From NCBI RefSeq assembly GCF_003314995.1, contig NZ_QNRH01000002.1, positions 682,001-746,000 of the forward strand: DNA of 64,000 nucleotides. The letters run 5' to 3'. Source of the DNA: Pseudochrobactrum asaccharolyticum. Lineage in GTDB: Bacteria > Pseudomonadota > Alphaproteobacteria > Rhizobiales > Rhizobiaceae. Below are positions 19,687 to 29,246 of this stretch, one piece after another (the stretch's first letter is position 1; each line of letters begins with the position of its first letter). The notes beneath the pieces are model-generated. The model had not been told where the DNA came from. It did not search any database and saw only the letters and a list, made by a program, of their open reading frames with translations. The position numbers and the translations under genes were made by a program.

Positions 19687-20670
19687 ATGAATCTCGGCCA
19701 TCCTTTTAAAAAGATCGCAATCGCAGCCGGAACAGGTATTTTTGCATCCACAATCATTTCAGGCGCACTCATCTCAGCCGCACAGGCAACGACAGTTGTA
19801 CCGGCAGGCAATCGTAATGCGACACAGCCACCAATTCCTGGCGCTTCGGCCAACCGTACAAAAAAGCTGAATACAACTTATGAAGCGAAATATCAGAAGA
19901 TTTATACGCTTCTGAAAACCGACCGTAATCTGCGTTCAAAAATCAAATCAACAGCTGCCGCCTACAATATTGATCCGGTGCATATTGCCGGTGCAATCAT
20001 TGGTGAGCACACCTATAATGTTGATGCCTATGACCAGTTGCAGACCTATTATGTCAAAGCCATTTCCTATGTGAAACAAGGCGTCAGCTTTGAATATAAA
20101 GGCGAGGCTGTCGGTGATTTTATCAAGCGCCCGGAATTTGCGAAATGTTCAGGCCTGTCCGACAGCTATTCTCTGTGGGTCTGCCGCGAAAACATCTGGG
20201 ATACACAATTCCGTGGCAAAAAAGTCGATGGTAAATCCTATCCAAATAACCGCTTTGCCGCTGTATTCTTCCAGCCTTTCTATGCCGGTCAGACCTTTGG
20301 CCTCGGTCAGATCAGCCCGCTGACCGCGCTGCAAATGTCCGATACGGTCAATCGTGTTTCCGGCCTGCCAAAACTCAACGCAGAGAATGGTGCGCAGGTC
20401 TATAAAACCATTATGGATCCGGATCTAAGCCTCGCTTATATGGCAGCGACGATCAAACATTCCATCAGTTCTTACAAGAAATATGCCGATTTCGATATTT
20501 CGAAAAATCCGGGTATTACAGCAACTTTGTATAATACCGGCGGTGCGGATTCACGTGCCCGTGCACTGGCTGCTGCCAATGCAGGTAAACCAAATAAACA
20601 GCTGCCGCAAGAAAATTACTATGGATGGCTGGTCAATTCCAAAATGGATGATTTGCAATCACTGTTTTAA
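19687..20670 (+). CDS. DUF1402 secreted protein, lytic-transglycosylase-like
   Basis: A 327-residue exported protein. The signal peptide spans about residues 1-36 (basic start, hydrophobic core, cleavage near SAAQA-TTV). The mature part resembles a soluble lytic transglycosylase fold: AGAIIGEHTYNVDAYDQLQTYYV contains a likely catalytic Glu, followed by FGLGQISPLTALQM, AYMAATIKHSI and TATLYNTGGADSRA. These echo the E, GLMQ and AxYNxG motifs of peptidoglycan-cleaving enzymes, but the activity is unproven. It follows hslU after a terminator and ends nine bases before the convergent xre gene. Confidence 0.8.
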   Translation: MNLGHPFKKIAIAAGTGIFASTIISGALISAAQATTVVPAGNRNATQPPIPGASANRTKKLNTTYEAKYQKIYTLLKTDRNLRSKIKSTAAAYNIDPVHIAGAIIGEHTYNVDAYDQLQTYYVKAISYVKQGVSFEYKGEAVGDFIKRPEFAKCSGLSDSYSLWVCRENIWDTQFRGKKVDGKSYPNNRFAAVFFQPFYAGQTFGLGQISPLTALQMSDTVNRVSGLPKLNAENGAQVYKTIMDPDLSLAYMAATIKHSISSYKKYADFDISKNPGITATLYNTGGADSRARALAAANAGKPNKQLPQENYYGWLVNSKMDDLQSLF

Positions 20671-20679
20671 TTAAACAGT

Positions 20680-21057
20680 TTAGCGCAGGCTGCGGTGCTT
20701 TTTATAAGCCTGCCGCAGCATTGTGCTGAGACTTGTAATCGTTTCTTTATCCAGAATATGGATATGATTGGCCAGCAGATTGGCCAGTTCTGTGGCCTCC
20801 GGTGATAATCCCGCCGTATCAATCGTCACGCGCGGATGCGAGATCATTGCAAGATTTTGCAGTTCTTCGGCTTCGTCCCAGATAATATTCAGATAGCCGA
20901 TCATTCTTTGCAGCAGATCCCAGGTCGGCTGTCCGCGCCGCCCGTGCTCCAATGCTGAGAGATATGCAGCAGAAACGCGAATGGCTGCGGCCATCTCTTT
21001 CTGACTGACACCCCGTTCTTCACGCAATTGCCGTAACCGCTGCCCAAATGGCGTCAT
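20680..21057 (-). CDS. XRE-family helix-turn-helix regulator
   Basis: A 125-residue DNA-binding protein. The N-terminal HTH (about residues 3-60) reads FGQRLRQLREERGVSQKEMAAAIRVSAAYLSALEHGRRG, a classical Cro/C1 domain. The C-terminal part is helical and unrecognised. It overlaps the Smr gene by four bases (ATGA) and is the last gene of a run starting with the Tim44-like gene, which suggests co-transcription. Its targets are unknown; autoregulation of this operon would be a simple guess. Confidence 0.88.
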   Translation of the reverse strand: MTPFGQRLRQLREERGVSQKEMAAAIRVSAAYLSALEHGRRGQPTWDLLQRMIGYLNIIWDEAEELQNLAMISHPRVTIDTAGLSPEATELANLLANHIHILDKETITSLSTMLRQAYKKHRSLR

Positions 21058-21797
21058 GATAGTGACCGTTTATTCAATTGGAGAGACTGGCGTTCTGCAA
21101 GCTTCTCAGCCGGTGTTTTACGCAGTCTGACATAGAGCGCACCTTGTCCGCCGTGATGGCGCACAGCATCCTCATAGGCGCTCACATAGAGGCGGAAGAG
21201 GGGTGTAGAGAACCAATGCGGCACTGCCTGTTTTAACACCCCGTCACTGCCCATGGATGTGCCTTTACCGGTAATAACCAGCACAAAGCGCAGGCCTCTG
21301 TGCCATGCATCCGCAAGAAAACCGTAAAGCAGGTCATGCGCCTCGCGCTGGCGCATACCGTGCAAATCGATCCGTGCCTGAATTTCAACACGCCCCTTAG
21401 CAATTTTGCGGATGGTTGGCCGGTCAATATCATGGAGCGGATTGGTGACCGTCTCCTGCTTTTTACGCGTTTGCAGAGATGTTTCGCTCGCAGCTTTTGC
21501 TGTTGCGGCTTTCACCGGTTCTGCCTGCACCCGCTGCGGAATATTCAACCCGTTTTCCATATCCCACAGATGCATATCCTCAATCGCAAAAGCTGGCCGT
21601 TTGGCGACCGGACGTAAAGGACGGGTGGTGCGGGCAACAGTTTCCCAGAGAATGCGATCTTCCGATTTCAGAAAACCGGAGGTTTGCTTCGGTGCGATTT
21701 CCGCAGGCTTCTGCTCTTCTTTCGGATTTTTCAACATTCTCATTATATTTTTATCCGAAACGCGTGGTACAGAGCGTTTTTTCTTCGTGGTTTTCAT
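21054..21797 (-). CDS. Smr-domain protein
   Basis: A 247-residue protein. The first 120 residues are basic and low in order (MKTTKKKRSVPRVS...). The C-terminal Smr domain (about 155-235) has ARIDLHGMRQREAHDLL, VLVITGKG and YVRLRK, including the DLHG and TGKG signatures of this nuclease-related fold. The ATG at 21797 lies four bases after the mltA stop; longer in-frame starts run into mltA. Smr proteins act on nucleic acids in stalled-ribosome or repair settings; the exact role here is unknown. Confidence 0.88.
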   Translation of the reverse strand: MKTTKKKRSVPRVSDKNIMRMLKNPKEEQKPAEIAPKQTSGFLKSEDRILWETVARTTRPLRPVAKRPAFAIEDMHLWDMENGLNIPQRVQAEPVKAATAKAASETSLQTRKKQETVTNPLHDIDRPTIRKIAKGRVEIQARIDLHGMRQREAHDLLYGFLADAWHRGLRFVLVITGKGTSMGSDGVLKQAVPHWFSTPLFRLYVSAYEDAVRHHGGQGALYVRLRKTPAEKLAERQSLQLNKRSLS

Positions 21798-21801
21798 CGC
21801 A

Positions 21802-22920
21802 CTACTCCGCTCCATTTTTGCGGGGAAGTAACATAATGAAATCCGCATCATGACGTATCCGGCCGGCAAGCTGGCCTGCTTCATCGCCGGAACCGAAAAA
21901 CAGATCGCCGCGGGCAGGGCCAAGAATGGCTGATCCGGTATCTTGCGCAATCATCAAATGACGAAATGAACCGTCATTTTCTAAAAGTCCGTGTACATTT
22001 ATGAAAAACGGCGTGCCAAAGCAATGATATTTACGATCAACCGCCAGCGATCTTTGTGCGGTGAGAGGTACTTTGGCAGCTGCCACCGGCCCTGCCGCCG
22101 CATCATCCACCGGTGCCTCACGGAAGAAAATATAAGAACGGTTATGCCATAGAATTTCATCAACACGGGCAGGGTGCTCTGCCAGCCATTGCCTGATGGT
22201 CTGCATGGTGACCTGTGAAGGTTCCAGTTCACCTTTATCGATCAGGACGCGTCCGGCGCCCGTAAAGCCATGACCGGACTTGGCCGCATAGGTCAGACGC
22301 ATCTGTGTGCCGTCTTCAAAGTTCAGCCGCACAGCGCCCTGTACATGGGCAAAATAGGCATCCACTTTATCCGCAACATAGGCGATTTCCAGATCTTGCC
22401 CTGCCAATGCCCCCTGATCAATCGCCTGCCGGTCAAAATACTCTGTCACCTGCCCGTTGTGATAACGGCCAAAGGCCATATCCTCAGGCAAATGTTTCGG
22501 GCGTTTATCCGCATCCAGCTTAATGAGATCTGCCGGCTTTCGGTAAAACGGCACAGAAAATTGCACCGTTTTTACACGGGAAGCCGCAATTTCCGGCTCA
22601 TAGAAACCGGTTACAAAACCGGTTTTCCGGTCATGGGGAATAATTCTGACAGGATAGAAATGGTGCTCAAAAAACGCACGTGCTGTATCAGCGCTAACTT
22701 GGTGTGATGCTGCCAGTGAGCGTGCTTTTACAAAAACCGGTAAAAGCTCTTCAAATTTCGGGCCTAAAATCCCGCTTTTATAAATATTTGTTTCCGCATA
22801 GATCGCGCATTTTAAAAATGTAGAAAACGCCGCTGCGTGATCATCCTGTGCCCAGCCGTCACAATCAGCGAAATCTAAAACGTCAAAAGAGCAGTGTTTT
22901 TCAGACAGATCTGACATCAC
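21802..22920 (-). CDS. mltA: Membrane-bound lytic transglycosylase A family protein
   Basis: A 372-residue MltA/3D-domain protein that cleaves peptidoglycan glycan strands to form 1,6-anhydro-muropeptides. Features are FVTGFYEPEIAASR, GQDLEIAYVADKVDAYFAHVQGAVRL and, near the C-terminus, HLMIAQDTGSAILGPARGDLFFGSGDEAGQLAGRI with the catalytic-Asp region. No signal peptide or lipobox is visible at the proposed start, which is unusual for the periplasmic family, though this N-terminus looks the same as I recall for rhizobial homologues. It is 31 bases after the Tim44-like gene and four bases before the Smr gene start. Confidence 0.9.
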   Translation of the reverse strand: MMSDLSEKHCSFDVLDFADCDGWAQDDHAAAFSTFLKCAIYAETNIYKSGILGPKFEELLPVFVKARSLAASHQVSADTARAFFEHHFYPVRIIPHDRKTGFVTGFYEPEIAASRVKTVQFSVPFYRKPADLIKLDADKRPKHLPEDMAFGRYHNGQVTEYFDRQAIDQGALAGQDLEIAYVADKVDAYFAHVQGAVRLNFEDGTQMRLTYAAKSGHGFTGAGRVLIDKGELEPSQVTMQTIRQWLAEHPARVDEILWHNRSYIFFREAPVDDAAAGPVAAAKVPLTAQRSLAVDRKYHCFGTPFFINVHGLLENDGSFRHLMIAQDTGSAILGPARGDLFFGSGDEAGQLAGRIRHDADFIMLLPRKNGAE

Positions 22921-22951
22921 ACTGCTCCTCTCATCATTTCAGCAACAGGAA

Positions 22952-23656
22952 TTAGTCTTCCGCTTCTGTAGCAACCAGTTTCCAGTTTGGATCGCGGTTT
23001 GCGGTATTCCGCGCGAAAGTCCAGACATCGCGGATTTCCGCAACTGTTTCCAGATCGCCATCAATAATATTGCCCTGCTTATCCTGCGTTGCAGAAATCA
23101 TCTCACTGACAATACGCACTGTAACCTGTGCATCTTTGCCCTTCATATCAGCCGCAACAATTTTCGCCTGATTGATACCGACAAAGGTGGAATTGACCTT
23201 TTCACCACGGGTTTCGCGTTCTTTGATCGCAGCATCAAAACCTTCATAAACATCTTTGGAAAGCAGGTTTTTCAAGGTTTTACGATCGCCGTCCGCATAG
23301 GACAGTACAATCATCTCATAGGCCATTTTAACGCCATTGAGGAATTCTTTCGGATCAAAGCTGGCATCCTGTGCACGGATATTGCGCAGACCGGTATTCA
23401 GCTCTGTGCCCTCAGGGGCAATCGCATCGATCGATTTGAAATCTTTAGCCTGATTTTCAATGGTCTGGCGCTGCGGCAAGGCGACAACATTATCTTTCTG
23501 CTGAGACGCCTGCGCTGTGTCTTCCTCGCGCCGTGTATACGGATCGAATGGCGGGCGCTCATTACCTGTGCGTTTTCCCAGCACGCTGCGCAATTGCAGA
23601 AAAATAATCACTGCAACGATGAAGAAAAAGAATGTGCCAAAACTGAAAAAATTCAT
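22952..23656 (-). CDS. Tim44-like domain membrane protein
   Basis: A 234-residue protein with one N-terminal transmembrane helix (MNFFSFGTFFFFIVAVIIFLQLRSVLG) followed by a linker (GKRTGNERPPFDPYT) and a Tim44-like domain (about 100-232) with AYEMIVLSYADGDRKTLKNLLSKDVYEGF and WTFARNTANRDPNWKLVATEAE. Mitochondrial Tim44 anchors Hsp70 at the import channel; the bacterial form (TimA in Caulobacter studies) is membrane linked with an unclear role. I use the ATG at 23656. It heads the Tim44-mltA-smr-xre run and diverges from fxsA. Confidence 0.9.
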   Translation of the reverse strand: MNFFSFGTFFFFIVAVIIFLQLRSVLGKRTGNERPPFDPYTRREEDTAQASQQKDNVVALPQRQTIENQAKDFKSIDAIAPEGTELNTGLRNIRAQDASFDPKEFLNGVKMAYEMIVLSYADGDRKTLKNLLSKDVYEGFDAAIKERETRGEKVNSTFVGINQAKIVAADMKGKDAQVTVRIVSEMISATQDKQGNIIDGDLETVAEIRDVWTFARNTANRDPNWKLVATEAED

Positions 23657-24014
23657 ACCGCTCGCCAACTATCTCCGCAGTTATCTGCCGGATCACACAA
23701 TGAACACCTCAGTCTCAGGTTTTGCCTGTACTGATGAATTATACAATATCTTTTTTACAGAGCATATTCAGAATATGCTGTAACAGGCCTGATCCTTATA
23801 CCGAAAAAGCCTTCAGATACGCTGTCATCAGCCATAATCTGCTGATAAGATACCATAAAAACGCTATGTTTTAAAAAAATATATAGTTCACTGCATTCCG
23901 GCATTCAAATGCCAAACCGGCATTCTTATCTATATATTCTGTTTAATTTCATAATCCGGCATATTTACGGTCAAAACCGCATCTGTCGTCTGTCCATCAA
24001 GAGGTCAATCACCC
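23657..24014. other. Divergent promoter region between the Tim44-like gene and fxsA
   Basis: About 360 bases, A/T rich, with no supported gene. It includes a short inverted repeat (GCCGGAT/GCATTC style fragments near 23895-23925) that is too irregular to name. Promoters for both divergent units must lie here; I cannot place them. Confidence 0.4.
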
Positions 24015-24566
24015 GTGAAGAAAATGCTAGGTCCGATCAGCCTGCTCATGTTTTTAGCACTGCCATTTATTGAAATTGCAGGCTTTGTCATTGTCGGTTC
24101 CGAAATCGGCGTACTGGCAACACTTGGCCTGATTGTCCTCAGTGCTGTTCTGGGTTTTGCCCTGCTGCGCCGTCAAGGTCTGAGCCTGCTCAACCAGATG
24201 AAAACAGAAACTGCGGCAGGCCGTGCGCCGGAACGTGAAATTATTCATGGAACGCTGCTTATTTTTGCCGGTATCCTGCTGATTATTCCGGGTTTTCTGA
24301 CCGATATTATCGGTCTTTTACTGTTTATCCCGTTTGTCCGCGACCTGATCTGGAACCGGTTCTTACGCAACCGTATCGTCATGGCGAGTAATTTTCAGGC
24401 AAGCGGTGCCGGTTATTCATCATATACTCAGAGAAACGCTCCGCAGGATGATGATATTATTGATCTTGATCCTGAGGATTATTCCAGTTTCTCCGATACT
24501 GCCAAAAAGAGTAATGACTCTCCCTGGGGACAGGACCCAAAAGAGATTGAAGACAACCGAAAATGA
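24015..24566 (+). CDS. fxsA: FxsA family membrane protein
   Basis: A 183-residue inner-membrane protein with four hydrophobic segments (about 6-24, 27-45, 75-95 and 97-112), including LPFIEIAGFVIVGSEIG and GTLLIFAGILLIIPGFLTDIIGLLLFIPFVRDL, the FxsA core. The C-terminal 60 residues are polar and acidic. E. coli FxsA affects phage T7 exclusion; the general function is unknown. The GTG at 24015 has a GAGG site about ten bases upstream; an ATG at 24024 is the alternative. It precedes secB in the same direction by about 315 bases. Confidence 0.9.
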   Translation: MKKMLGPISLLMFLALPFIEIAGFVIVGSEIGVLATLGLIVLSAVLGFALLRRQGLSLLNQMKTETAAGRAPEREIIHGTLLIFAGILLIIPGFLTDIIGLLLFIPFVRDLIWNRFLRNRIVMASNFQASGAGYSSYTQRNAPQDDDIIDLDPEDYSSFSDTAKKSNDSPWGQDPKEIEDNRK

Positions 24567-24881
24567 GGAAAAGCAAATGGACATGCAATTCATTGTCCTG
24601 TCTTATTTCAATGCCTGTTCTTTTTAGCTTTATCAAATAATACCAAGCGTTATTGCCTGCAAAAGGCACATATGCTAGCCAAATGGCACAAGTTTCGGAT
24701 TGCTTTTGCACAAGCTTTGGTTTTCTGAAACCACGAGATCAATTTTATGGTTTAATTTCTTCTTCTGAAGTTGTTTTCTCAATAAAATTGTATGAGCTTT
24801 CAAAGTGTTACAGCACAATATCCTGTGTTGTCATACTGTTCGACGATCTGTCGATCATCGTTAACAAAAAGGTATATGATA
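24567..24881. other. Gap between fxsA and secB
   Basis: About 315 bases, A/T rich, with no convincing gene. An in-frame upstream ATG at 24792 would add 30 unlike residues to SecB. The region presumably carries the secB promoter and a leader. No riboswitch-like structure stood out. Confidence 0.45.
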
Positions 24882-25364
24882 ATGGCAGAGACGCCAAACG
24901 AAGCACAGAACGGTAACGGTAGTGCACAGCCATCCCTCAACATTCTGGCTCAGTATATCAAGGATTTTTCCTTTGAAAGCCCGAATGCACCGCTTTCCCT
25001 GCGTCCGCGTGAAAATGCGCCAAACATCAGCATCAATGTTAATGTGAACGCAAATCCAATCGCTGAAGGCGATTTTGACGTTGTTCTGACCCTGACAGCA
25101 CAGGCTGGCGAAGGCAAAGAAGTTCTGTTCAGCACTGAACTGGTTTATGGCGGCGTTTTCCGCATTCAGAACATTCCGCAGGAACACATGCTGCCGATCC
25201 TGTTCATCGAATGCCCGCGTCTGCTGTTCCCGTTTGCCCGTCAGATCATTGCTGATGCAACACGCAATGGCGGCTTCCCGCCACTGATGATCGACCCGAT
25301 CGATTTTGCAACCATGTTCCAGCAGCGTATGGCTGAAGAACAGGCAAAAGCTCAGGTAAACTAA
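24882..25364 (+). CDS. secB: Protein-export chaperone SecB
   Basis: A 160-residue cytosolic chaperone that keeps preproteins unfolded and delivers them to SecA. Visible are [55 protein letters not shown] and the long helix with [39 protein letters not shown], the SecB signature. The ATG at 24882 follows an AAGG site by about nine bases and gives the normal family length. It ends at a bidirectional terminator facing dnaQ. Confidence 0.97.
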   Translation: MAETPNEAQNGNGSAQPSLNILAQYIKDFSFESPNAPLSLRPRENAPNISINVNVNANPIAEGDFDVVLTLTAQAGEGKEVLFSTELVYGGVFRIQNIPQEHMLPILFIECPRLLFPFARQIIADATRNGGFPPLMIDPIDFATMFQQRMAEEQAKAQVN

Positions 25365-25384
25365 GCTTTTACGTAATGATTTTT

Positions 25385-25422
25385 AAAAAAGCCGCTGTGT
25401 CTGAGACATAGCGGCTTTTTTA
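25385..25422. terminator. Bidirectional terminator between secB and dnaQ
   Basis: A stem of about 13 bp (AGCCGCTGTGTCT with one G-U pair) has a three-base loop, six A on the left and six T on the right. Confidence 0.92.
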
Positions 25423-25435
25423 TATTTTGAAAAAA

Positions 25436-26137
25436 TCAGTTCAGATATTTTTTCCAGACAGCCTTATCGCCCATTTTATCAATGAGCTTCTGATGAGCTG
25501 CAAGATCATCTGCAGTCAGCCGTGAGGGCAGGGGCTTTGGCCGTGCTTTCAGCACAATCTCAGTAACCGGTTCATCGCCATTGGTTGTTTCACTTGATGA
25601 TTGAACACTCAAGCCCAGCGATGTCTGACGTCCGCCGAGCAACTCAATATAAACTTCTGCCAGCAATTCCGTATCGAGCAATGCACCGTGTAATTTACGA
25701 TGCGCATTATCGACGCCATAGCGCTTACACAACGCATCCAGCGTGTTTGGCCCCATCGGATGCTTGCGGCGCGCCAAAGCCAGCGTATCGATTACCACGT
25801 CGGTAGAAATCGGTGTCCGGTTAATGCGCTCCAGTTCGGCATTCAAAAAGCCGATATCGAACATCGCATTATGCGCAACCAGCTTAGCCCCTTCGATAAA
25901 GGTCAGAAACTCATCCGCAATGTCAGCAAAAACCGGCTTATCCAGCAGGCTTTCATCGGTAATACCGTGCACTGCCAATGCATCCGGATGAACCTTTTTG
26001 CCCTGCGGATTGATATAGATGTGAAATGTTTTGCCGGTGATGAATTTATTCACCATCTCGATACAACCGATTTCGATCACACGGTCTTCATTTTTCTCAA
26101 GGCCGGTGGTTTCTGTATCGAAAACAATCTCGCGCAT
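25436..26137 (-). CDS. dnaQ: DNA polymerase III epsilon subunit (3'-5' proofreading exonuclease)
   Basis: A 233-residue DEDDh exonuclease that proofreads for the replicative polymerase. Exo I is VFDTETTGLEKNEDRVIEIG, Exo II is LVAHNAMFDIGFLNAEL, and Exo III includes HGALLDTELLAEVYIEL. The C-terminal segment (RPLPSRLTADDLAAHQKLIDKM) is the expected alpha-subunit contact. It follows coaE by about 20 bases in the ppsR-maf-aroE-coaE-dnaQ run, conserved in Rhizobiales. Confidence 0.96.
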   Translation of the reverse strand: MREIVFDTETTGLEKNEDRVIEIGCIEMVNKFITGKTFHIYINPQGKKVHPDALAVHGITDESLLDKPVFADIADEFLTFIEGAKLVAHNAMFDIGFLNAELERINRTPISTDVVIDTLALARRKHPMGPNTLDALCKRYGVDNAHRKLHGALLDTELLAEVYIELLGGRQTSLGLSVQSSSETTNGDEPVTEIVLKARPKPLPSRLTADDLAAHQKLIDKMGDKAVWKKYLN

Positions 26138-26156
26138 GGTTCGTCCTGTAAATTAC

Positions 26157-26747
26157 TTATACAGCTGCGTTTAACAGCTTTTCAAAAATATCTGATACTT
26201 GCTGACGGGCAAAATCCTTGTCCCGCCCCGTATCAACAATAAAATCCGCTTTTGTCCGTTTTTCAGCATCCGGCATTTGACGTGCTAAAATCGACTGAAA
26301 TTTTTTTTCCGTCATATTCTCGCGTTCCAATACCCGCTGACGCTGAATATCATAAGGTGCGCTGACCACCAAAATTTTGTCCACACGACCTGTTCCGCTT
26401 GTTTCAAACAACAGCGGAATGTCCAGAACGACCAGTTTGGCGCCTTTGGCCTCTGCATCGCATAAAAACTGCTGTTCTTTTGCATGGACGAGCGGATGAA
26501 CAATCTTCTCAAGCTTTTTAAGCTCATCCGGTTTGCCCAAAACACTGGCAGACAGAATTTTACGATCAATCTTCCCGTCAATAACGGCTTCCGGAAAAGC
26601 TTCCGCAATCAGCGGTACGGCTTCAGATTGATAAAGCTGGTGGACTGTCGCATCAGCATCGTAAACCGGCACACCTTTTTCTGCAAAAAGCTGCGCAGTT
26701 GTGGATTTTCCCATGCCTATTGAACCGGTCAGTCCCAGCTTGATCAT
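26157..26747 (-). CDS. coaE: Dephospho-CoA kinase
   Basis: A 196-residue P-loop kinase that adds the 3'-phosphate in the last step of coenzyme A synthesis. It starts MIKLGLTGSIGMGKSTTAQLF (Walker A), with PVYDADATVHQLY, VVLDIPLLFET and LARQMPDAEKRTKADFIVDTG (lid and adenine region). I chose the ATG at 26747 so the gene begins 12 bases after aroE; a start at 26762 would overlap it. Confidence 0.96.
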   Translation of the reverse strand: MIKLGLTGSIGMGKSTTAQLFAEKGVPVYDADATVHQLYQSEAVPLIAEAFPEAVIDGKIDRKILSASVLGKPDELKKLEKIVHPLVHAKEQQFLCDAEAKGAKLVVLDIPLLFETSGTGRVDKILVVSAPYDIQRQRVLERENMTEKKFQSILARQMPDAEKRTKADFIVDTGRDKDFARQQVSDIFEKLLNAAV

Positions 26748-26758
26748 AAGTCTGCCTA

Positions 26759-27610
26759 TCAAGATTTTAGAATATCATCCAATATGAGCTGGCGTAACTC
26801 ATCTGTCACCTCAGGACGCACACCAAACCAATGCACGAAGCCCGGCACAGCCTGATGCAGCAACATGCCAAGGCCGTCCACACAGTGTAAACCAGCCTGA
26901 CGCGCCTGATGTAAAAACGGTGTTTCCAAAGGAATATAGACAATATCCGTTGCAACCGCACCGGCTTTAGCTTCAGAGAAATCAAGCGGAAAAGCTTCTG
27001 CCTCACCATGATCGCTCATACCCAGTGACGTTGTATTCACAATCACATCGGCAGAACTGACATAGCTCTGTGCCTGATCCCAGCCAGCAGCTTTAATTTT
27101 TGAACCAAAATGATCAACTAAGGCCTGCGCCCGTTCTACAGTACGGTTCACCACGATGATCTTTTCAAAACCACGGTTCAGTAAAGCATAGAGCACAGCG
27201 CGGCTGGCACCACCGGCACCCAGCACCAAAGCTGTTTTGCCGTCTTTATCCCAATCCGGCAATTGCGCATCAAGATTTGCAGCAAAACCATAGGCGTCCG
27301 TATTGCCGCCGTTGAGCTTGTTTTCCGCATCTATCCACAGGGTATTCACAGCCCCGATGGCCTCCGCTGCCGCATCACGTTTTTCACATAATGCAAAGGC
27401 AGTTTCTTTATGCGGAATAGTCACATTCCCGCCGCTTAAGCCTTGTTCTGCAAGGGTTTTGGCAAAATTTTGAAAGTTCTCAGGGCTGTTTTCAATTGCC
27501 TTGTAAGAACCGCTCAAACCATAGCGTTGCAGCCAGTAATTGTGGATTAAAGGTGAGCGCGAATGTTTAATCGGAAAACCGGTAACAAAAGCCTGTTTCT
27601 TCTCAGCCAT
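26759..27610 (-). CDS. aroE: Shikimate dehydrogenase (NADP+)
   Basis: A 283-residue enzyme reducing 3-dehydroshikimate to shikimate in the chorismate pathway. The substrate domain has [17 protein letters not shown] and [13 protein letters not shown] with the catalytic Lys; the NADP domain has [15 protein letters not shown] and VNRTVERA. The C-terminus contains the usual [15 protein letters not shown]. The ATG at 27610 overlaps the maf stop by eight bases, so the two genes are translationally coupled. Confidence 0.96.
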   Translation of the reverse strand: MAEKKQAFVTGFPIKHSRSPLIHNYWLQRYGLSGSYKAIENSPENFQNFAKTLAEQGLSGGNVTIPHKETAFALCEKRDAAAEAIGAVNTLWIDAENKLNGGNTDAYGFAANLDAQLPDWDKDGKTALVLGAGGASRAVLYALLNRGFEKIIVVNRTVERAQALVDHFGSKIKAAGWDQAQSYVSSADVIVNTTSLGMSDHGEAEAFPLDFSEAKAGAVATDIVYIPLETPFLHQARQAGLHCVDGLGMLLHQAVPGFVHWFGVRPEVTDELRQLILDDILKS

Positions 27611-28202
27611 CAATAATTCCTCTGGCACGCAATTCTTTCAGTAAAGGCAGCAATGGCAAACCGACAATGGTAAAATAATCACCGTCAATTTTATCGAAAA
27701 GCTGAATACCTTCACCCTCAACCTGATAAGCACCCACACTGGAAAGCGCAATATCACCGACACGCGCAAGATGGCGGCCAATAAAGCCCGGCTCCAGATG
27801 ACGCATTGTCATATAAGCCACCGAAACATGACGCCATACGGTCTGGCCGTTCTGAACCAGCACCACCGCGCTGTTCAATTGATGGGTTTTACTCGACAAA
27901 GCCAGAAGATGGCGGCGTGCGCCATCCATATCCGCAGGCTTGTGAAAAATTTCACTCCCAAGTGACAATGTCTGGTCACAACCGATAATCAATGCATGTG
28001 GAAAATGCTGACTGACTTCTTCTGCTTTAGCTTCACTGAGGATCAGAGCCACATCTTCCGGCGTTGCACCGGTTTCATAGAGTGGTGCCTCTACCGCGCG
28101 CTCATCAATATTGGCTTTCTGCGATGTAAACTGAATGCCGGCATTCTTTAAAATTGTTGCACGAAAAGGGCTTTGAGAAGCAAGGATCAAAGGCAGTGCC
28201 AT
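27603..28202 (-). CDS. Maf-like nucleotide pyrophosphatase
   Basis: A 199-residue Maf/YhdE-family enzyme predicted to hydrolyse non-canonical or house-cleaning nucleoside triphosphates. It begins [23 protein letters not shown] (phosphate-binding SxSPxR motif), with [13 protein letters not shown] containing the metal-binding Asp, and [35 protein letters not shown] ribosome site precedes the ATG at 28202. It lies between ppsR and aroE in the conserved rhizobial order. Confidence 0.94.
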   Translation of the reverse strand: MALPLILASQSPFRATILKNAGIQFTSQKANIDERAVEAPLYETGATPEDVALILSEAKAEEVSQHFPHALIIGCDQTLSLGSEIFHKPADMDGARRHLLALSSKTHQLNSAVVLVQNGQTVWRHVSVAYMTMRHLEPGFIGRHLARVGDIALSSVGAYQVEGEGIQLFDKIDGDYFTIVGLPLLPLLKELRARGIIDG

Positions 28203-28351
28203 ATTGAAAACTCCGTTCAAATATCAAAAAACTCACTGCCATTTACGCAGCTCAAAATACTTCCCTGAAGAATATCAGATATTTCATCGTACTACAGCAT
28301 AATTCATTGAACTGGAATCATTCTAGGTAAAATTATGCTGTAAATATAATG

Positions 28352-28396
28352 AGTTAGAGCGACCTTTATGCGCCAAAGAGGGCGCATGGCGCTCTA
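28352..28396. repeat. Short palindromic element between ppsR and maf
   Basis: A nested palindrome: TTAGAGCG...CGCTCTAA outside and ATGCGCC...GGCGCAT inside, about 45 bases. The TTAGAGC edges resemble those of the larger element at 32791-32899, so both may belong to one family of small intergenic repeats common in Brucellaceae. Confidence 0.6.
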
Positions 28397-28415
28397 AACA
28401 GCGAAAAAACACCTA

Positions 28416-29246
28416 TCAGTCATCCGATCTGACACGCGGGCGTAAAGCCAGAATAGCTGCCGCGGTTTCTTCGATAGAGCGGCGTGTGACATCAATCACC
28501 GGCCAGTTATTGCGCTCGCAAATATTGCGCGCATAGGCCAGTTCCTGCGCAATATTGATACGATCCGTATAGCTCTCCGTATCCAGCCCCGGAGATGTGC
28601 CCAGCATCCGGTTCTGACGGATGTGAGAAATACGCTCGGCACTGGCAATCAGCCCGACAACAAGCGGCTTTTTTACATGAAGCAGCGCTTCCGGCAGCGG
28701 AATGCCTAAAACCAACGGAATATTGGCCGTTTTGATCCCGCGATTGGCCAGATAAATGCTGGTTGGTGTTTTAGATGTACGTGAAATGCCGATCAAAATA
28801 ATATCTGCTTCTTCCAGATCCGGCGGCAATTGCCCGTCATCATGCTCCATAGTGAAATTAAGTGCATCAATCCGGCGGAAATAATCGGCATCCAGCACAT
28901 GTTGCGCACTGGCACGGCGATGGGCAGGAGCACCGAGATAAGATTGAAAAGTCGCCAGCACCGGTTCCAGCACAGAAACACTCGGAATGCCCATCTGCGA
29001 ACAGGCTTCATCAATCTTCAAAGCCAATTTCTGATCCACCACTGTGTAGAGAACAATGCCTGGTTCGGCATCAATATTCTCCAGAATTTTAGCCAGCTGT
29101 TTCTCGGTTCGGATCAACGGATACATGTGCTCAATTGCGCGCGCATGGCTGTATTGAGCGGCCGCCGCACGGCCTGCTGCAAGGAGAGTCTCTCCTGTTG
29201 CATCTGAAATCAGATGAAGATGAAAGTAAGAAAGAGTCTTTGTCAC
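28416..29246 (-). CDS. ppsR: Pyruvate phosphate dikinase/PEP synthase regulatory protein (DUF299)
   Basis: A 276-residue bifunctional kinase/pyrophosphorylase predicted to control pyruvate, phosphate dikinase by ADP-dependent phosphorylation and phosphate-dependent dephosphorylation of its active-site Thr. It has [15 protein letters not shown], the P-loop-like [19 protein letters not shown], and [15 protein letters not shown]. The GTG at 29246 gives the family length; an in-frame ATG at 29339 would add a poorly conserved 31 residues that run into the DnaA-box region. In Caulobacter the same family (RP001) flanks the origin on the side opposite hemE. Confidence 0.94.
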   Translation of the reverse strand: MTKTLSYFHLHLISDATGETLLAAGRAAAAQYSHARAIEHMYPLIRTEKQLAKILENIDAEPGIVLYTVVDQKLALKIDEACSQMGIPSVSVLEPVLATFQSYLGAPAHRRASAQHVLDADYFRRIDALNFTMEHDDGQLPPDLEEADIILIGISRTSKTPTSIYLANRGIKTANIPLVLGIPLPEALLHVKKPLVVGLIASAERISHIRQNRMLGTSPGLDTESYTDRINIAQELAYARNICERNNWPVIDVTRRSIEETAAAILALRPRVRSDD